From positions 1 to 38,190 of the forward strand of contig CAYTNN010000011.1 of the NCBI GenBank assembly GCA_964439135.1: 38,190 nt of DNA, given 5' to 3'. This DNA is from JAFGPJ01 sp964439135. GTDB taxonomy: Bacteria; Planctomycetota; Phycisphaerae; Sedimentisphaerales; Anaerobacaceae. The notes under the pieces were generated by a model. The model saw only the letters and a list, made by a program, of their open reading frames with translations, was not told the DNA's origin and made no database searches. Positions within the stretch are counted from its first letter, which is position 1. Every line of letters begins with the position of its first letter. This document shows positions 16,223 through 24,461 of this stretch, in pieces. The translations under genes and the position numbers were made by a program.

Positions 16223-16251
16223 ATTCTACATTTTGTGCTGCTCGTTTGCAA
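16223..16251 (-). promoter_or_regulatory. Promoter for the vgrG cargo operon
   Basis: On the minus strand TTGCAA (16246-16251) is followed by a 17-bp spacer and TAGAAT (16223-16228), lying 39 bp upstream of the vgrG start. It suggests that vgrG and its cargo can be transcribed separately from clpV. Confidence 0.5.
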
Positions 16252-16292
16252 CGGTTGTCATTTGGCGGATTATCCGGCCCATATTACACATT

Positions 16293-19076
16293 TTAATCGA
16301 ATGAATAGACAAACTTGCTGTCCTTTACTCCGACGTGTACCCGTTTCGCGGTTTCACCTTCCATAAGCCGAGTCAGCAGCTCATGGCTGATTTCAGGCAG
16401 GACTGTGTTGGTCAGAATTGCATCAACCGTTCGAGCTCCACTCTCAACTTCGGTACAGCGGCTGGCAATAAGATCAACGGCCTGGTCGTCATAAGTAAAC
16501 GGTATCTTGTGATTTTCCTGCGTCCGGCGGCCGATTCGACCAAGCTGCAGGCGAGTAATGAGCTTTAGAGTTTCGTCTGTGATTGGATAATAGGGTACCG
16601 TGACAAGTCGGCCTAAAAGAGCCGCAGGAAAGACCTCCAGCAACGGCTTGCGAAGAGCCTTGGATATCCCTTCGGACTCAGGCATTAACTTCGGATCTTT
16701 GCACATATCCATTATCAGGTCGGTCCCGCAATTGCTGGTCAGCAGGATAATTGTATTCTTGAAATCTATCAGGCGCCCTTCGGCATCTTCCATTTGCCCT
16801 TTGTCAAAAACCTGGAAGAATATCTCGTGCACGTCACGATGGGCCTTCTCGACTTCATCGAGCAAAACGATGCTGTAGGGACGCCGTCGCACAGCTTCTG
16901 TGAGAACTCCTCCTTCGCCGTAGCCGACATATCCCGGAGGCGAACCCTTGAGCGTCGAGACGGTATGGGCTTCCTGGAACTCGCTCATGTTGATTGTAAT
17001 CAGGTTGTTCTCGCCCCCGTACATTGCCTCGGCCAGGGCAAGCGCCGTTTCGGTCTTGCCAACGCCGCTCGGGCCGACCAGAAACATCACTGCAATCGGC
17101 TTGTTCGGATTCTCTATTTGGGCCCGTGATGTCGTGATTCTCCTGGCAATTGCTTCTAAAGCGTGGTCCTGGCCGATAACACGTTTTTTAAGCCTGTCGG
17201 CCAGATTTAAAACAGCTTCGATTTCATTCTTTACCATTCCGCCAACCGGAATCCCCGTCCAATCGGCAACGACAGAGCCGACCGCTTGTGCATCTACGCA
17301 AGGAAGAATCAACGGCGTTTCGCCCTGTAAATCGCTGAGCTGCTCCTGCAGCGTTTTGAGTTGCTTGAGTGATTCCTCCCTGTCGAAGGTTACTGCGGCC
17401 TCTGGTGCTTCCGCGGCAGCCTCGCCGGCATTGCTTGCAGCCGTTTCGGGTGCTTCACCGGTTTTTGTCTCAGTTTCGGGAGTCCCTTCTTCCGCTGTCG
17501 GGGCCTGCTCAATCGTCCCTTCTCCGGATTCCCGCAGTTTGGCGCGAATCTCCAGTATGGAATCGACCAGCACCTTTTCTTTCGACCAGCGTTCTTCTAT
17601 CTCAGCTAACCTCTTGCGTTCCGCTTCGAGTTTCTCAGAAATCTCCGATTCGCGGTTCTTGTGATCCACGCCGGTGACAGTTTCTCTTCCTATAATCTCC
17701 AGTTCCGTTTCCAGGGCTTGAATTCGCCGGCGGCAGTCCTCCAGCTCGGGGGGCACCGCATGCTGGCTGACGGCCACTCTTGCGCACGCCGTATCGATCA
17801 GACTGACTGCCTTGTCCGGCAGTTGACGCTCAGGGATATACCGGTGTGACAAACGAACCGCCGCATCAAGGGCCTCATCCAGAATCTGAACACGGTGGTG
17901 CTTCTCCAGATTCGAAGCCAGTGATCGCATCATGAGTAACGCCTTTTCCTCTTCCGGCTCTTCAATCTTTACCACCTGAAATCTGCGGGTCAGTGCCGGA
18001 TCTTTTTCAATATATTTCTTATATTCAGCCCATGTGGTGGCTGCAATTGTTCGCAAGGTACCCCGGGCCAGGGCCGGCTTGAGCAGGTTGGCTGCGTCAC
18101 CCGTACCGGCGGCACCTCCGGCTCCTACGAGAGTATGCGCTTCGTCGATGAACAGAATAATCGGCTGTGGCGAGCTTTGAACCTCTTCGATGACCTGACG
18201 CAGGCGGTTCTCAAATTCGCCTTTCATGCTCGCACCCGCCTGCAGCAGGCCTACGTCCAGCACACGAACGGCCACGTCCTTGAGCGAAGGCGGTACGTCT
18301 CCTTCTGCGATTCGCTGAGCGAAGCCTTCGACGACCGCCGTCTTGCCGACACCCGCTTCTCCAGTCAAAATGGGATTGTTCTGCCGGCGTCGCATAAGAA
18401 TATCGATTATCTGCCGGACTTCCACGTCACGTCCCACTATCGGATCCATTTCCCCGCTCCGGGCTTTTTCCGTGAGGTCTACCGAAAACTTGGCAAGCGC
18501 TTCGGCCTTTCCCATTGCCGCCGGTGCCATTTCTCCGGCGTCACCGCCGGCTTCGGCCTCTCCGCGCAGTGTGCTGCCGTCGGTTGCTGTGAGGGTTTCC
18601 TCAGGCGAGCCGCTCACGATTTTCGCAAAATTATCCGTCAACTCTTCCAGCTTGATTTTGCCGAACTCATTCGAAATCCTCATAAGAACATTCTTGAGCC
18701 CGCTTGTCTTAAGCATGCCGACGATCAGGTGGCCTGTGCGAATCTGCGACTCACCGAATAATAGGCTGCCGTAAACCCAGCCTCGCTCGACAGAATCTTC
18801 AAGGTGGGAAGACAAGTCAGAAATGCTTGTAGAGCCTCGGGGCAGCCGATCAAGTTCCGCTGTCATATCGGCAACGAGTCGCGAAGGATCTACATCGAAG
18901 TGCTTTATGATGCGGTGGAGGTCTGAGTCGGGCATCTTCAAGATCTGGTGCAGCCAGTGTACAAGCTCTACGTAAGGATTGCCTCTCAGCTTGCAGAATA
19001 TTGTAGCGCCCTCAATAGCTTTGTAGCCTATACTATTGAGCTTTCCGAACAGGGATGTGCGACTTATTTCAGCCAT
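16293..19076 (-). CDS. clpV: ClpV (TssH) sheath-recycling AAA+ ATPase
   Basis: The protein has 927 residues. I chose ATG 19076 because AAAGGA lies 7 nt upstream and the protein then begins like ClpV (SLFGKLNSIGYKAIEGA); the frame itself extends upstream to 19196. Residues 1-150 are the N-domain that binds the sheath. NBD1 has Walker A GEAGVGKT (239-246) and Walker B ILFIDEAHTL. A coiled middle domain lies at about 440-515. Residues 518-565 are an unusual Ala/Glu/Thr-rich linker. NBD2 has Walker A GPSGVGKT (668-675) after the VVADWTGIPVG signature. ClpV disassembles contracted TssB/TssC sheaths. Its substrates TssB/TssC are encoded in the plus-strand core operon. It has its own promoter at 19223-19251. 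Confidence 0.95.
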   Translation of the reverse strand: MAEISRTSLFGKLNSIGYKAIEGATIFCKLRGNPYVELVHWLHQILKMPDSDLHRIIKHFDVDPSRLVADMTAELDRLPRGSTSISDLSSHLEDSVERGWVYGSLLFGESQIRTGHLIVGMLKTSGLKNVLMRISNEFGKIKLEELTDNFAKIVSGSPEETLTATDGSTLRGEAEAGGDAGEMAPAAMGKAEALAKFSVDLTEKARSGEMDPIVGRDVEVRQIIDILMRRRQNNPILTGEAGVGKTAVVEGFAQRIAEGDVPPSLKDVAVRVLDVGLLQAGASMKGEFENRLRQVIEEVQSSPQPIILFIDEAHTLVGAGGAAGTGDAANLLKPALARGTLRTIAATTWAEYKKYIEKDPALTRRFQVVKIEEPEEEKALLMMRSLASNLEKHHRVQILDEALDAAVRLSHRYIPERQLPDKAVSLIDTACARVAVSQHAVPPELEDCRRRIQALETELEIIGRETVTGVDHKNRESEISEKLEAERKRLAEIEERWSKEKVLVDSILEIRAKLRESGEGTIEQAPTAEEGTPETETKTGEAPETAASNAGEAAAEAPEAAVTFDREESLKQLKTLQEQLSDLQGETPLILPCVDAQAVGSVVADWTGIPVGGMVKNEIEAVLNLADRLKKRVIGQDHALEAIARRITTSRAQIENPNKPIAVMFLVGPSGVGKTETALALAEAMYGGENNLITINMSEFQEAHTVSTLKGSPPGYVGYGEGGVLTEAVRRRPYSIVLLDEVEKAHRDVHEIFFQVFDKGQMEDAEGRLIDFKNTIILLTSNCGTDLIMDMCKDPKLMPESEGISKALRKPLLEVFPAALLGRLVTVPYYPITDETLKLITRLQLGRIGRRTQENHKIPFTYDDQAVDLIASRCTEVESGARTVDAILTNTVLPEISHELLTRLMEGETAKRVHVGVKDSKFVYSFD

Positions 19077-19222
19077 AGTTAAGTCCTTTCGTCTTGACTT
19101 AAATTGGTCGTGGGAATAAACATGTTCCAGCGAGAGCCGTTCAAAGGTCCGATCCATCGATATAAGGCGCTGAATCCGCCGGAATTTCTTTCCCACGAGT
19201 ATTACCCGTGATTTTCGCTGAA

Positions 19223-19251
19223 ATTCTCAACTAAATGCTGCGTTGTGTCAA
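19223..19251 (-). promoter_or_regulatory. Promoter for clpV
   Basis: On the minus strand a perfect TTGACA (19246-19251) is followed by a 17-bp spacer and GAGAAT (19223-19228). Transcription would begin near 19216, about 140 nt before the preferred clpV start. This means the ATG at 19196 would also lie within the transcript; the Shine-Dalgarno decides for 19076. Confidence 0.55.
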
Positions 19252-19315
19252 CTTTTTTCTGATTTCTCTGAATAAGATGTTGGAAGTGTTGTTACTATAC
19301 CTGTTTCAGAACACA

Positions 19316-19576
19316 TCAAATGCGACTTGCACCCGCTTGCATCATGGCCAGAGCACCAAAGTTCAGACTGTTTCCTGCGACCAGAAGATTCGTAGGCCAT
19401 CCTCCCGAACTGCCTATCTCGACAATGTACTGGTATGAGCCGCCTGCCGTGTTGTGTCCGACCGGCACAAATTCAATTCTACTCAGGTGCGTGACAAAGT
19501 CAAGATGAATCTCGTGAAATTCGGTTTTCTGCCCGGTGACTTCTTCAGCAGGGAGTTTTAAGGGATGTGTGACATA
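19316..19576 (-). pseudogene. Coding remnant, C-terminal fragment of an unknown protein
   Basis: The minus-strand frame is open for 86 codons and ends at TGA 19316-19318. It has no ATG near its start. The translated text looks protein-like: LPAEEVTGQKTEF, then HEIHLDFVTHLSRIE, then GGSYQYIVEIGSSGGWPTN and a C-terminal LNFGALAMMQAGASRI. Its K-x-EF-xx-IHLDF-xx-H-xx-R-x-E motif recurs in another fragment at 20569-20664, on the other side of the amidase gene. I read both as decayed or partial copies of one family. An immunity protein for the amidase is possible but unproven. Confidence 0.35.
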
Positions 19577-19806
19577 TCAGCCACTGTGACTACATTTTGC
19601 GATGTGTCCACGGATGGGGCTGATGCTATGTTTTTTGCTATGTCATGCTAAGATGAGGACCCACGGATGATTTACTTATCCACAAATGGCCAGCCGGTGC
19701 CGCATGTCAACGGAAGAGAGTTGACTGTCTATTTTCGATGTGACCTCATTGCGTGCAACTATTTTCAATGCCGGGGTCATATTCCAATATTTTCCTTCGA
19801 TTATAC

Positions 19807-20319
19807 TCAGATGCTACCAGACTTGAATCCCCAAGAATTTACATCGAAGAAGTACACCGCCACCTTGGGGTTAGGCATGCCGTTGGAAAGGGTAAATAAA
19901 GCCGGACTATTAATGAACTGCACAAGGTTCGTATTAGTAATCTCGGTCTTAGTGCCATGAACATCATCCACCTTCGTCACTACTTTGTTATCCAGGCACC
20001 CCTGCTTCCATTTCCATCTCTTCGGACCCTTTATCCGTGTGCGCTCTCTGCGAAGGAAATGAAAGCCATTTTTACCTACAATCATCACTACCAGAGAACG
20101 GTTTCCACTTGCATTGTTGGGTATAGCAGGCCACATCACCGCATTCTCGCTAACCCGATCCCCGCCGTCAGCCAAGACCCCCTGTTTCAAGCGTTCCGCG
20201 TATTGGGCATCCGTCTCATGCGCTAGCCTTGTTACACCGCCCGGGCGGGCAAGTCCACACCCTTTGATTTTGACAGCGTATCCGTAACAATTCGAGTTAA
20301 GATCCCATGTTTCGCTCAT
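19807..20319 (-). CDS. Putative amidase effector (NlpC/P60-like cysteine fold)
   Basis: The protein has 170 residues from ATG 20319, with AGAGG 7 nt upstream. An N-terminal NCYGYAVKIKG (Cys11) resembles the catalytic-cysteine helix of small cysteine amidases. GFHFLRRE (His87), followed by WKWKQGCLDNKV, resembles the catalytic-histidine strand region of the same group (HFYR...WSHKPG type). There is no signal peptide. Such proteins hydrolyse amide bonds, often in peptidoglycan, and T6SS amidase effectors are of this size. The gene stands alone on the minus strand between clpV and tssA, with no adaptor and no intact partner gene. It could instead be a domestic cell-wall enzyme, but the missing export signal argues against that. 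Confidence 0.55.
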   Translation of the reverse strand: MSETWDLNSNCYGYAVKIKGCGLARPGGVTRLAHETDAQYAERLKQGVLADGGDRVSENAVMWPAIPNNASGNRSLVVMIVGKNGFHFLRRERTRIKGPKRWKWKQGCLDNKVVTKVDDVHGTKTEITNTNLVQFINSPALFTLSNGMPNPKVAVYFFDVNSWGFKSGSI

Positions 20320-20437
20320 CGCTTAACCTCTTAAAACCATAAAGTTGGTGACAGTCACTTATCCTTCCTGATGACTCGCTCAGCGGATTGCCAGGGCCGC
20401 CTTCTTTCTTAAATTATTCTAACCGTATATCTTGATC

Positions 20438-20456
20438 TGCCCGAGGTTCTCGGGCA
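20438..20456. repeat. Short perfect hairpin
   Basis: TGCCCGAG-GTT-CTCGGGCA forms an 8-bp stem with a 3-nt loop about 120 bp upstream of the amidase gene. There is no T-run, so it is not a clear terminator. Confidence 0.5.
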
Positions 20457-20568
20457 CGCTTGCTATGTAAATCCGGCACTATGCCGCTTTAAACAGGCTT
20501 TGTGAGAGTTAGTTTATCCGCCTGATGTCGATCAAGATTTCTCACCTGGATGTCCTCAAGTGACACTC

Positions 20569-20664
20569 TTAAGCCAGCATATCCTCCATTCTGGTCCAGT
20601 GCCGGGCAAAGTCAAGATGAATTTTGCAAAATTCCGGTTTATTTCCTTTACTATTTGCTCCCAT
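20569..20664 (-). pseudogene. Short coding fragment sharing a motif with 19316-19576
   Basis: A 31-codon frame from ATG 20664 to TAA 20569 ends with KPEFCKIHLDFARHWTRME and six further residues. Eleven of 19 positions match KTEFHEIHLDFVTHLSRIE at the other side of the amidase gene. The two copies share the identical 16-mer caaagtcaagatgaat (plus strand, 19495-19510 and 20607-20622). It is too short to call a gene and may be a duplicated remnant. Confidence 0.3.
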
Positions 20665-20823
20665 TTGCCTGGATTAGGTAATTTCAATGGAGGGCTAAGG
20701 CCGGCGTCGGCTGCGGTTTTGTCCTGACGGAAACACTTGCCCCAATTGTGCGGGGCATTGGATGGAGCCTTCGAAATTTTTACAGACAGCCGGAATTTTT
20801 TATTTATATTTTTTTTAAGGAAC

Positions 20824-20852
20824 TTGACATAATATTCCGATTTGCATAGAAT
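20824..20852 (+). promoter_or_regulatory. Promoter for the tssA-tssG operon
   Basis: A perfect TTGACA (20824-20829), a 17-bp spacer and TAGAAT (20847-20852) face tssA. The predicted leader is about 290 nt long and includes the repeat-like hairpin at 21041-21093. This is the best-scoring site upstream of the core operon by eye. Confidence 0.6.
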
Positions 20853-21040
20853 TGCGCCTAAATTGTAAGAGAGGCTTAGGCAATACGCAAGTGAAGTGGT
20901 GTGGCCAGCATGATTTTCGGTCTTTCTTACTGTTCGCCGGAGAAAAGACGCCGTTGAGCTATGTCTTATAGCTTTCAGCTTATTTGGAATGTATCGTAAG
21001 AGAATGATGGCGGACTTGATGTGTATCCGGTTTTTGGGAT

Positions 21041-21093
21041 GTAGGGGAAGGCCCGCATGCCTGCCCTGGGCAACCACATGGGGTTGCCCCTAC
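21041..21093. repeat. Repeat-like hairpin in the tssA leader
   Basis: GTAGGGG (21041-21047) pairs with CCCCTAC (21087-21093). GGGCAACC (21068-21075) pairs with GGTTGCCC (21082-21089). The two pairings share bases 21087-21089, so they exclude one another at the margin. Sequences of this GTAGGGGCAACC style are common intergenic repeats in many bacteria. It lies 60 bp before tssA. Confidence 0.5.
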
Positions 21094-21152
21094 GTATTAT
21101 CGCTTTAGACCAAAGGCGAACCCTTTAAGATAATGGTTTGACGGGATGTGCC

Positions 21153-22238
21153 ATGGCAATTGATATTGAAAGCCTGCTTTCCGAAGTAAGCCCGGAATCG
21201 CCTTGCGGCGAAGATCTTTCATATGACGCATCTTTCCTTGCCCTGGAGGACATGTTGCGATCCAAAGCAGGGGGCGGCGTAGTAGAGGGCGTGGAGGAAG
21301 CGGCAGAGGAACCCAACTGGCGGGAAATTCGCGAGAAAAGTCTGGAGCTTTTGCAACGTTCCAAAGACCTCAGAGTTGCAATGTATCTTGTACTTGCCTC
21401 TTTGAAAATGGATGGCCTTGCCGGCCTGCGAGATGGGCTGGCTTTACTACTTGGACTGCTGGATCGCTTTTGGGAGCATCTTTACCCCAAACTCGATCCT
21501 GAAGATAACAACGACCCGTTAGAACGGATTAATATTCTTCAATCGCTGTCTCCGGAGACGGTGAGCGTTCGGGATCCGATGAAATTCAAGCAACGGCTCG
21601 CTGAAGTACCTCTGTGTAATTCACCTCAGATGGGCCGGTTCAACCTCAGAGACATCCAGGTCGCCAAAGGAGAGACTTCGGCGCCGGGTGGCGGGGGAAC
21701 CGCCAGCCCCAACATGTCGGTAATTGATGCGGCTTTTCAGGATTCGGCAACCGACGAGCTGCTGGCGGCATCCCAGATCACAGAAGAAGCTATCGAACAT
21801 TTGGCTACTATCACTACGGTCTTCTCAAAAAATGCTGCTCAAGGGCAGACGCCCGATCTCAGTGATTTCCAGTCGATTCTGGGAAATATCCACAAGTGCA
21901 TTCAGGGGTATCTGGCAAAACGCGGTTACGGCGAGGCTTCAGAAGAGAGTGCTCCGGCGGATGCTGCGGCCGGCGGCGAAGCCAAACAAGGCGGAATATC
22001 TCTTGCAGGAGAGATTCGGTCCCCCAAAGAAGCCCTTTTAGCTATCGAGAAGGTCTGCCAGTATTTCGATCGCAATGAACCATCAAGTCCGGTTCCGATG
22101 CTTTTACGCAGAGCGCAAAGGCTTGTTTCAAAGAACTTTACAGATGTTATTGCTGATATCTGCCCGGATGCTATGAGTCGTGTGCAGTTGATAGGTGGAG
22201 CCGGCAGTAGCGATTCCGAGAGCGAAGAGAGTAGTTAG
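21153..22238 (+). CDS. tssA: TssA, ImpA-type assembly organiser
   Basis: The protein has 361 residues from ATG 21153; a TTG at 21138 would add five residues and is less likely. The N-terminal ImpA_N domain is clear: ESLLSEVSPESPCGEDLSYD, NWREIREKSLELLQRSKDLRVA, LLDRFWEHLYPKLDPEDNNDP and INILQSL. A Gly/Ser-rich stretch at about 170-190 leads to a helical part. The C-terminus has FDRNEPSSPVPMLLRRAQRL, typical of short TssA proteins. TssA joins baseplate, tube and sheath during polymerisation in the cytoplasm. It is the first gene of the core operon, behind the promoter at 20824-20852. Confidence 0.92.
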   Translation: MAIDIESLLSEVSPESPCGEDLSYDASFLALEDMLRSKAGGGVVEGVEEAAEEPNWREIREKSLELLQRSKDLRVAMYLVLASLKMDGLAGLRDGLALLLGLLDRFWEHLYPKLDPEDNNDPLERINILQSLSPETVSVRDPMKFKQRLAEVPLCNSPQMGRFNLRDIQVAKGETSAPGGGGTASPNMSVIDAAFQDSATDELLAASQITEEAIEHLATITTVFSKNAAQGQTPDLSDFQSILGNIHKCIQGYLAKRGYGEASEESAPADAAAGGEAKQGGISLAGEIRSPKEALLAIEKVCQYFDRNEPSSPVPMLLRRAQRLVSKNFTDVIADICPDAMSRVQLIGGAGSSDSESEESS

Positions 22239-22319
22239 ACAGGTCAACTAAATATTTGACAGGGGGTTTGAGAATACCGATATTTTTCGGCGTTCGTTGT
22301 TATTAAGAAAGGACTGAGC

Positions 22320-22850
22320 ATGGCAAAGAAGAAAAGTAGTCAAAAATTCATAGGCCGCAATCGAGCGCCGCGAGTCCAGGTGGAATATGATCTGGAGCTT
22401 TATGGCGCTGAGAAAAAGATCAATTTGCCGTTTGTAATGGGGGTAATGGCTGACTTATCGGGCAAACCGGCAGAGGCCCCTCCCGGCGTCGCCGATCGAA
22501 AGTTCCTTGAGATAGATGTCGATAATTTCGACGAGCGACTCAAGGCAATGAAACCGCGAGTAGCCTTCCAGGTGCCGAATACACTAACCGGCGAAGGTAA
22601 TATGAGCGTAGATATTACTTTCGAGAGTATGGATGATTTCTCGCCGGCAGCAGTGGCACAAAAGGTAGATGCCCTGAATAAATTGTTGAAGGCCAGAACG
22701 GAATTGTCCAATCTGCTGTCATACATGGATGGTAAGAGTGGTGCCGAAGAGCTGTTAGCAAAAGCCCTGAAGGATAAGGCCCTGCTAAACGCCCTGACTT
22801 CGACGCCGAAACCTGAAGCTGAATCTACCGAGAGTGGCAAGGAGGAATAA
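22320..22850 (+). CDS. tssB: TssB (VipA) small sheath subunit
   Basis: The protein has 176 residues from ATG 22320, with an AAAGGA site upstream. Family landmarks are RAPRVQVEYDLELYG near the N-terminus, LPFVMGVMADLSG, FLEIDVDNFDERLKAMKPRV and FESMDDFSPAAVAQKV. It ends with a helical tail. TssB pairs with TssC to form the contractile sheath around the Hcp tube. Its stop lies 4 nt before the tssC start, and the tssC Shine-Dalgarno is within its last codons, which supports equal co-translation. Confidence 0.95.
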   Translation: MAKKKSSQKFIGRNRAPRVQVEYDLELYGAEKKINLPFVMGVMADLSGKPAEAPPGVADRKFLEIDVDNFDERLKAMKPRVAFQVPNTLTGEGNMSVDITFESMDDFSPAAVAQKVDALNKLLKARTELSNLLSYMDGKSGAEELLAKALKDKALLNALTSTPKPEAESTESGKEE

Positions 22851-22854
22851 TCCC

Positions 22855-24357
22855 ATGGCAGAAGAAATGAAAGATCAACAAGAATCGCAGGCAGCAGAGA
22901 CTGTAGCGATAGAGCCGAGTGAGTTCGATAGTCTTCTCAAGAAAGAATTCAAACCGAAGTCAGACCATGCCAAGGAGGCTATCAATTCGGCGGTGCGAAC
23001 GTTGGCCGAACAAGCATTGTCGGATACAGCTCTCATTACTGACGATTCGGTCAGGACAATCGAGTCCATTATAGCCGAGATAGACCGCAAGCTGTCCGAG
23101 CAGATCAATCAGATTATGCACCACGAGGACTTCCAGAAGATCGAGAGTGCCTGGCGTGGGCTTTCTCACCTTGTGAATAACACGGAAACGGACGAGACGC
23201 TGAAGATACGCGTGCTTAACCTCCCTAAGAAGGATTTGGCCAAGACGCTCAAGAAGTACAAAGGTACGGCCTGGGATCAAAGCCCGCTTTTCAAGAAGCT
23301 TTACGAAGAAGAATATGGCTCACCGGGCGGCGAACCTTACGGGTGTCTAATCGGTGACTATCATTTTGATCATAGTCCGCCGGACGTTGAGATACTCAAC
23401 GGTGTAGCCCAGATCGCAGCCGCTGCACACACACCTTTTATCTCTGCCGCTGCGCCGACACTGATGAACATGGATTCCTGGAATGAGTTGAGCAACCCCC
23501 GCGACCTGACGAAAATCTTCCAGACAGCGGACTACGCCCCCTGGAGGTCCCTGCGAGAGTCCGATGATTCCAGGTATATCGCTTTGACAATGCCTCGATT
23601 TCTCGGCAGATTGCCCTACGGGTCCAAAACAAGTCCTTGCGAAGAGTTTGATTTCGAAGAGGAAAGTTCCGCCGGCGACCACTCCAAGTATCTCTGGGTG
23701 AACTCCGCTTATGCTATGGGTACTAACATCAACCGTTCTTTCAAGGAGTTTGGCTGGTGTGCACGTATTCGAGGCGTGGAAAGCGGCGGTATGGTCGAAG
23801 GACTGCCCTGTCATACCTTCCCAACTGATGACGGTGGTGTGGATATGAAGTGCCCAACAGAGATTGGAATCACCGACAGGAGGGAAGCGGAGCTGGCCAA
23901 GAACGGCATGATGCCTTTATCACACTGGAAGAACGAGGATTACGCATGTTTTATAGGTGCCCAGTCACTACAAAAACCGACCGAATATGAAGATGCCGAT
24001 GCAACGGCCAATGCCAAGCTGGCCGCAAGGTTGCCTTACCTGTTTGCGACTTGCCGGTTCGCTCATTTTCTTAAGTGCATCGTCCGTGATAAGATCGGTT
24101 CTTTCAAAGAGCGCGATGATATGGCGAAATGGCTCAATCAGTGGATCACGCAATATGTCACAAGCGATCCCGGTGCTTCGGAAGAAGTTAAGGCCAAGTA
24201 CCCCCTAGCGGCGGCGGAAGTTGTTGTGGACGAGGTTGAAGGAGATCCCGGGTATTACTCTGCAAAGTTCTTCCTGAGACCCCATTACCAGCTCGAAGGT
24301 CTGTCCGTTTCGCTACGGCTGGTTTCGAAGCTGCCATCGGTCAAGAAGGGCGGTTAA
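22855..24357 (+). CDS. tssC: TssC (VipB) large sheath subunit
   Basis: The protein has 500 residues from ATG 22855, preceded by AAGGAGG at good spacing; an in-frame GTG at 22834 lies inside tssB and is unlikely. Landmarks are INQIMHHEDFQKIESAWRGL, ETDETLKIRVLN, YGCLIGDYHFDHSP, LTMPRFLGRLPYG, FDFEEE and KYLWVNSAYAM. A complete C-terminal part includes FLKCIVRDKIGSF and ends with LSVSLRLVSKLP. It forms the sheath with TssB, and its N-terminal region is the usual ClpV target. It is full length, unlike the TssC-like half of the fusion at 8328-9872. Confidence 0.96.
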   Translation: MAEEMKDQQESQAAETVAIEPSEFDSLLKKEFKPKSDHAKEAINSAVRTLAEQALSDTALITDDSVRTIESIIAEIDRKLSEQINQIMHHEDFQKIESAWRGLSHLVNNTETDETLKIRVLNLPKKDLAKTLKKYKGTAWDQSPLFKKLYEEEYGSPGGEPYGCLIGDYHFDHSPPDVEILNGVAQIAAAAHTPFISAAAPTLMNMDSWNELSNPRDLTKIFQTADYAPWRSLRESDDSRYIALTMPRFLGRLPYGSKTSPCEEFDFEEESSAGDHSKYLWVNSAYAMGTNINRSFKEFGWCARIRGVESGGMVEGLPCHTFPTDDGGVDMKCPTEIGITDRREAELAKNGMMPLSHWKNEDYACFIGAQSLQKPTEYEDADATANAKLAARLPYLFATCRFAHFLKCIVRDKIGSFKERDDMAKWLNQWITQYVTSDPGASEEVKAKYPLAAAEVVVDEVEGDPGYYSAKFFLRPHYQLEGLSVSLRLVSKLPSVKKGG

Positions 24358-24461
24358 TGAGTAGAGTCTGATTTGATCTTCAATACGCTTAACATGGTTT
24401 TTTATTGATAAGTTGAGCGCTGAAACTTTGACAAGCATTTTATATATAAGGAGTTGACAAA

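Larger units (their letters stand above)
19077..19806. other. Intergenic region between the amidase gene and clpV
   Basis: The gap holds the clpV promoter and leader, a start-less coding remnant at 19316-19576, and a possible 34-residue frame on the minus strand (19678-19782). The small frame begins MTPALKIVARNE and has AAGGAAAAT upstream. I could not assign the small frame any function and do not call it a gene. Confidence 0.45.
20320..21152. other. Large divergent intergenic region upstream of tssA
   Basis: The 833-bp region between the amidase gene (minus) and tssA (plus) holds an 8-bp-stem hairpin (20438-20456), a 31-codon fragment (20569-20664, minus), the tssA promoter (20824-20852) and a repeat-like hairpin (21041-21093). 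A 173-codon minus-strand frame crosses it, but I do not accept it as a gene. Confidence 0.5.

Noticed and set aside
19235..19508. Short plus-strand frames upstream of clpV
   Set aside because: They are antisense to the clpV promoter and to the coding remnant at 19316-19576, without a ribosome site or recognisable product.
20556..21077. 173-codon minus-strand frame upstream of tssA
   Set aside because: It runs across the tssA promoter and the repeat-like hairpin, and has no recognisable domain. Its end overlaps a different frame that carries the motif shared with 19316-19576.
22250..22280. TTGACA followed by GAGAAT between tssA and tssB
   Set aside because: The spacing is only about 8 bp, too short for a sigma70 promoter, although the two words match the locus motif.
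24428..24456. Possible separate hcp promoter starting TTGACA at 24428
   Set aside because: No acceptable -10 lies 15-19 bp downstream; the position is occupied by the Shine-Dalgarno region of hcp.
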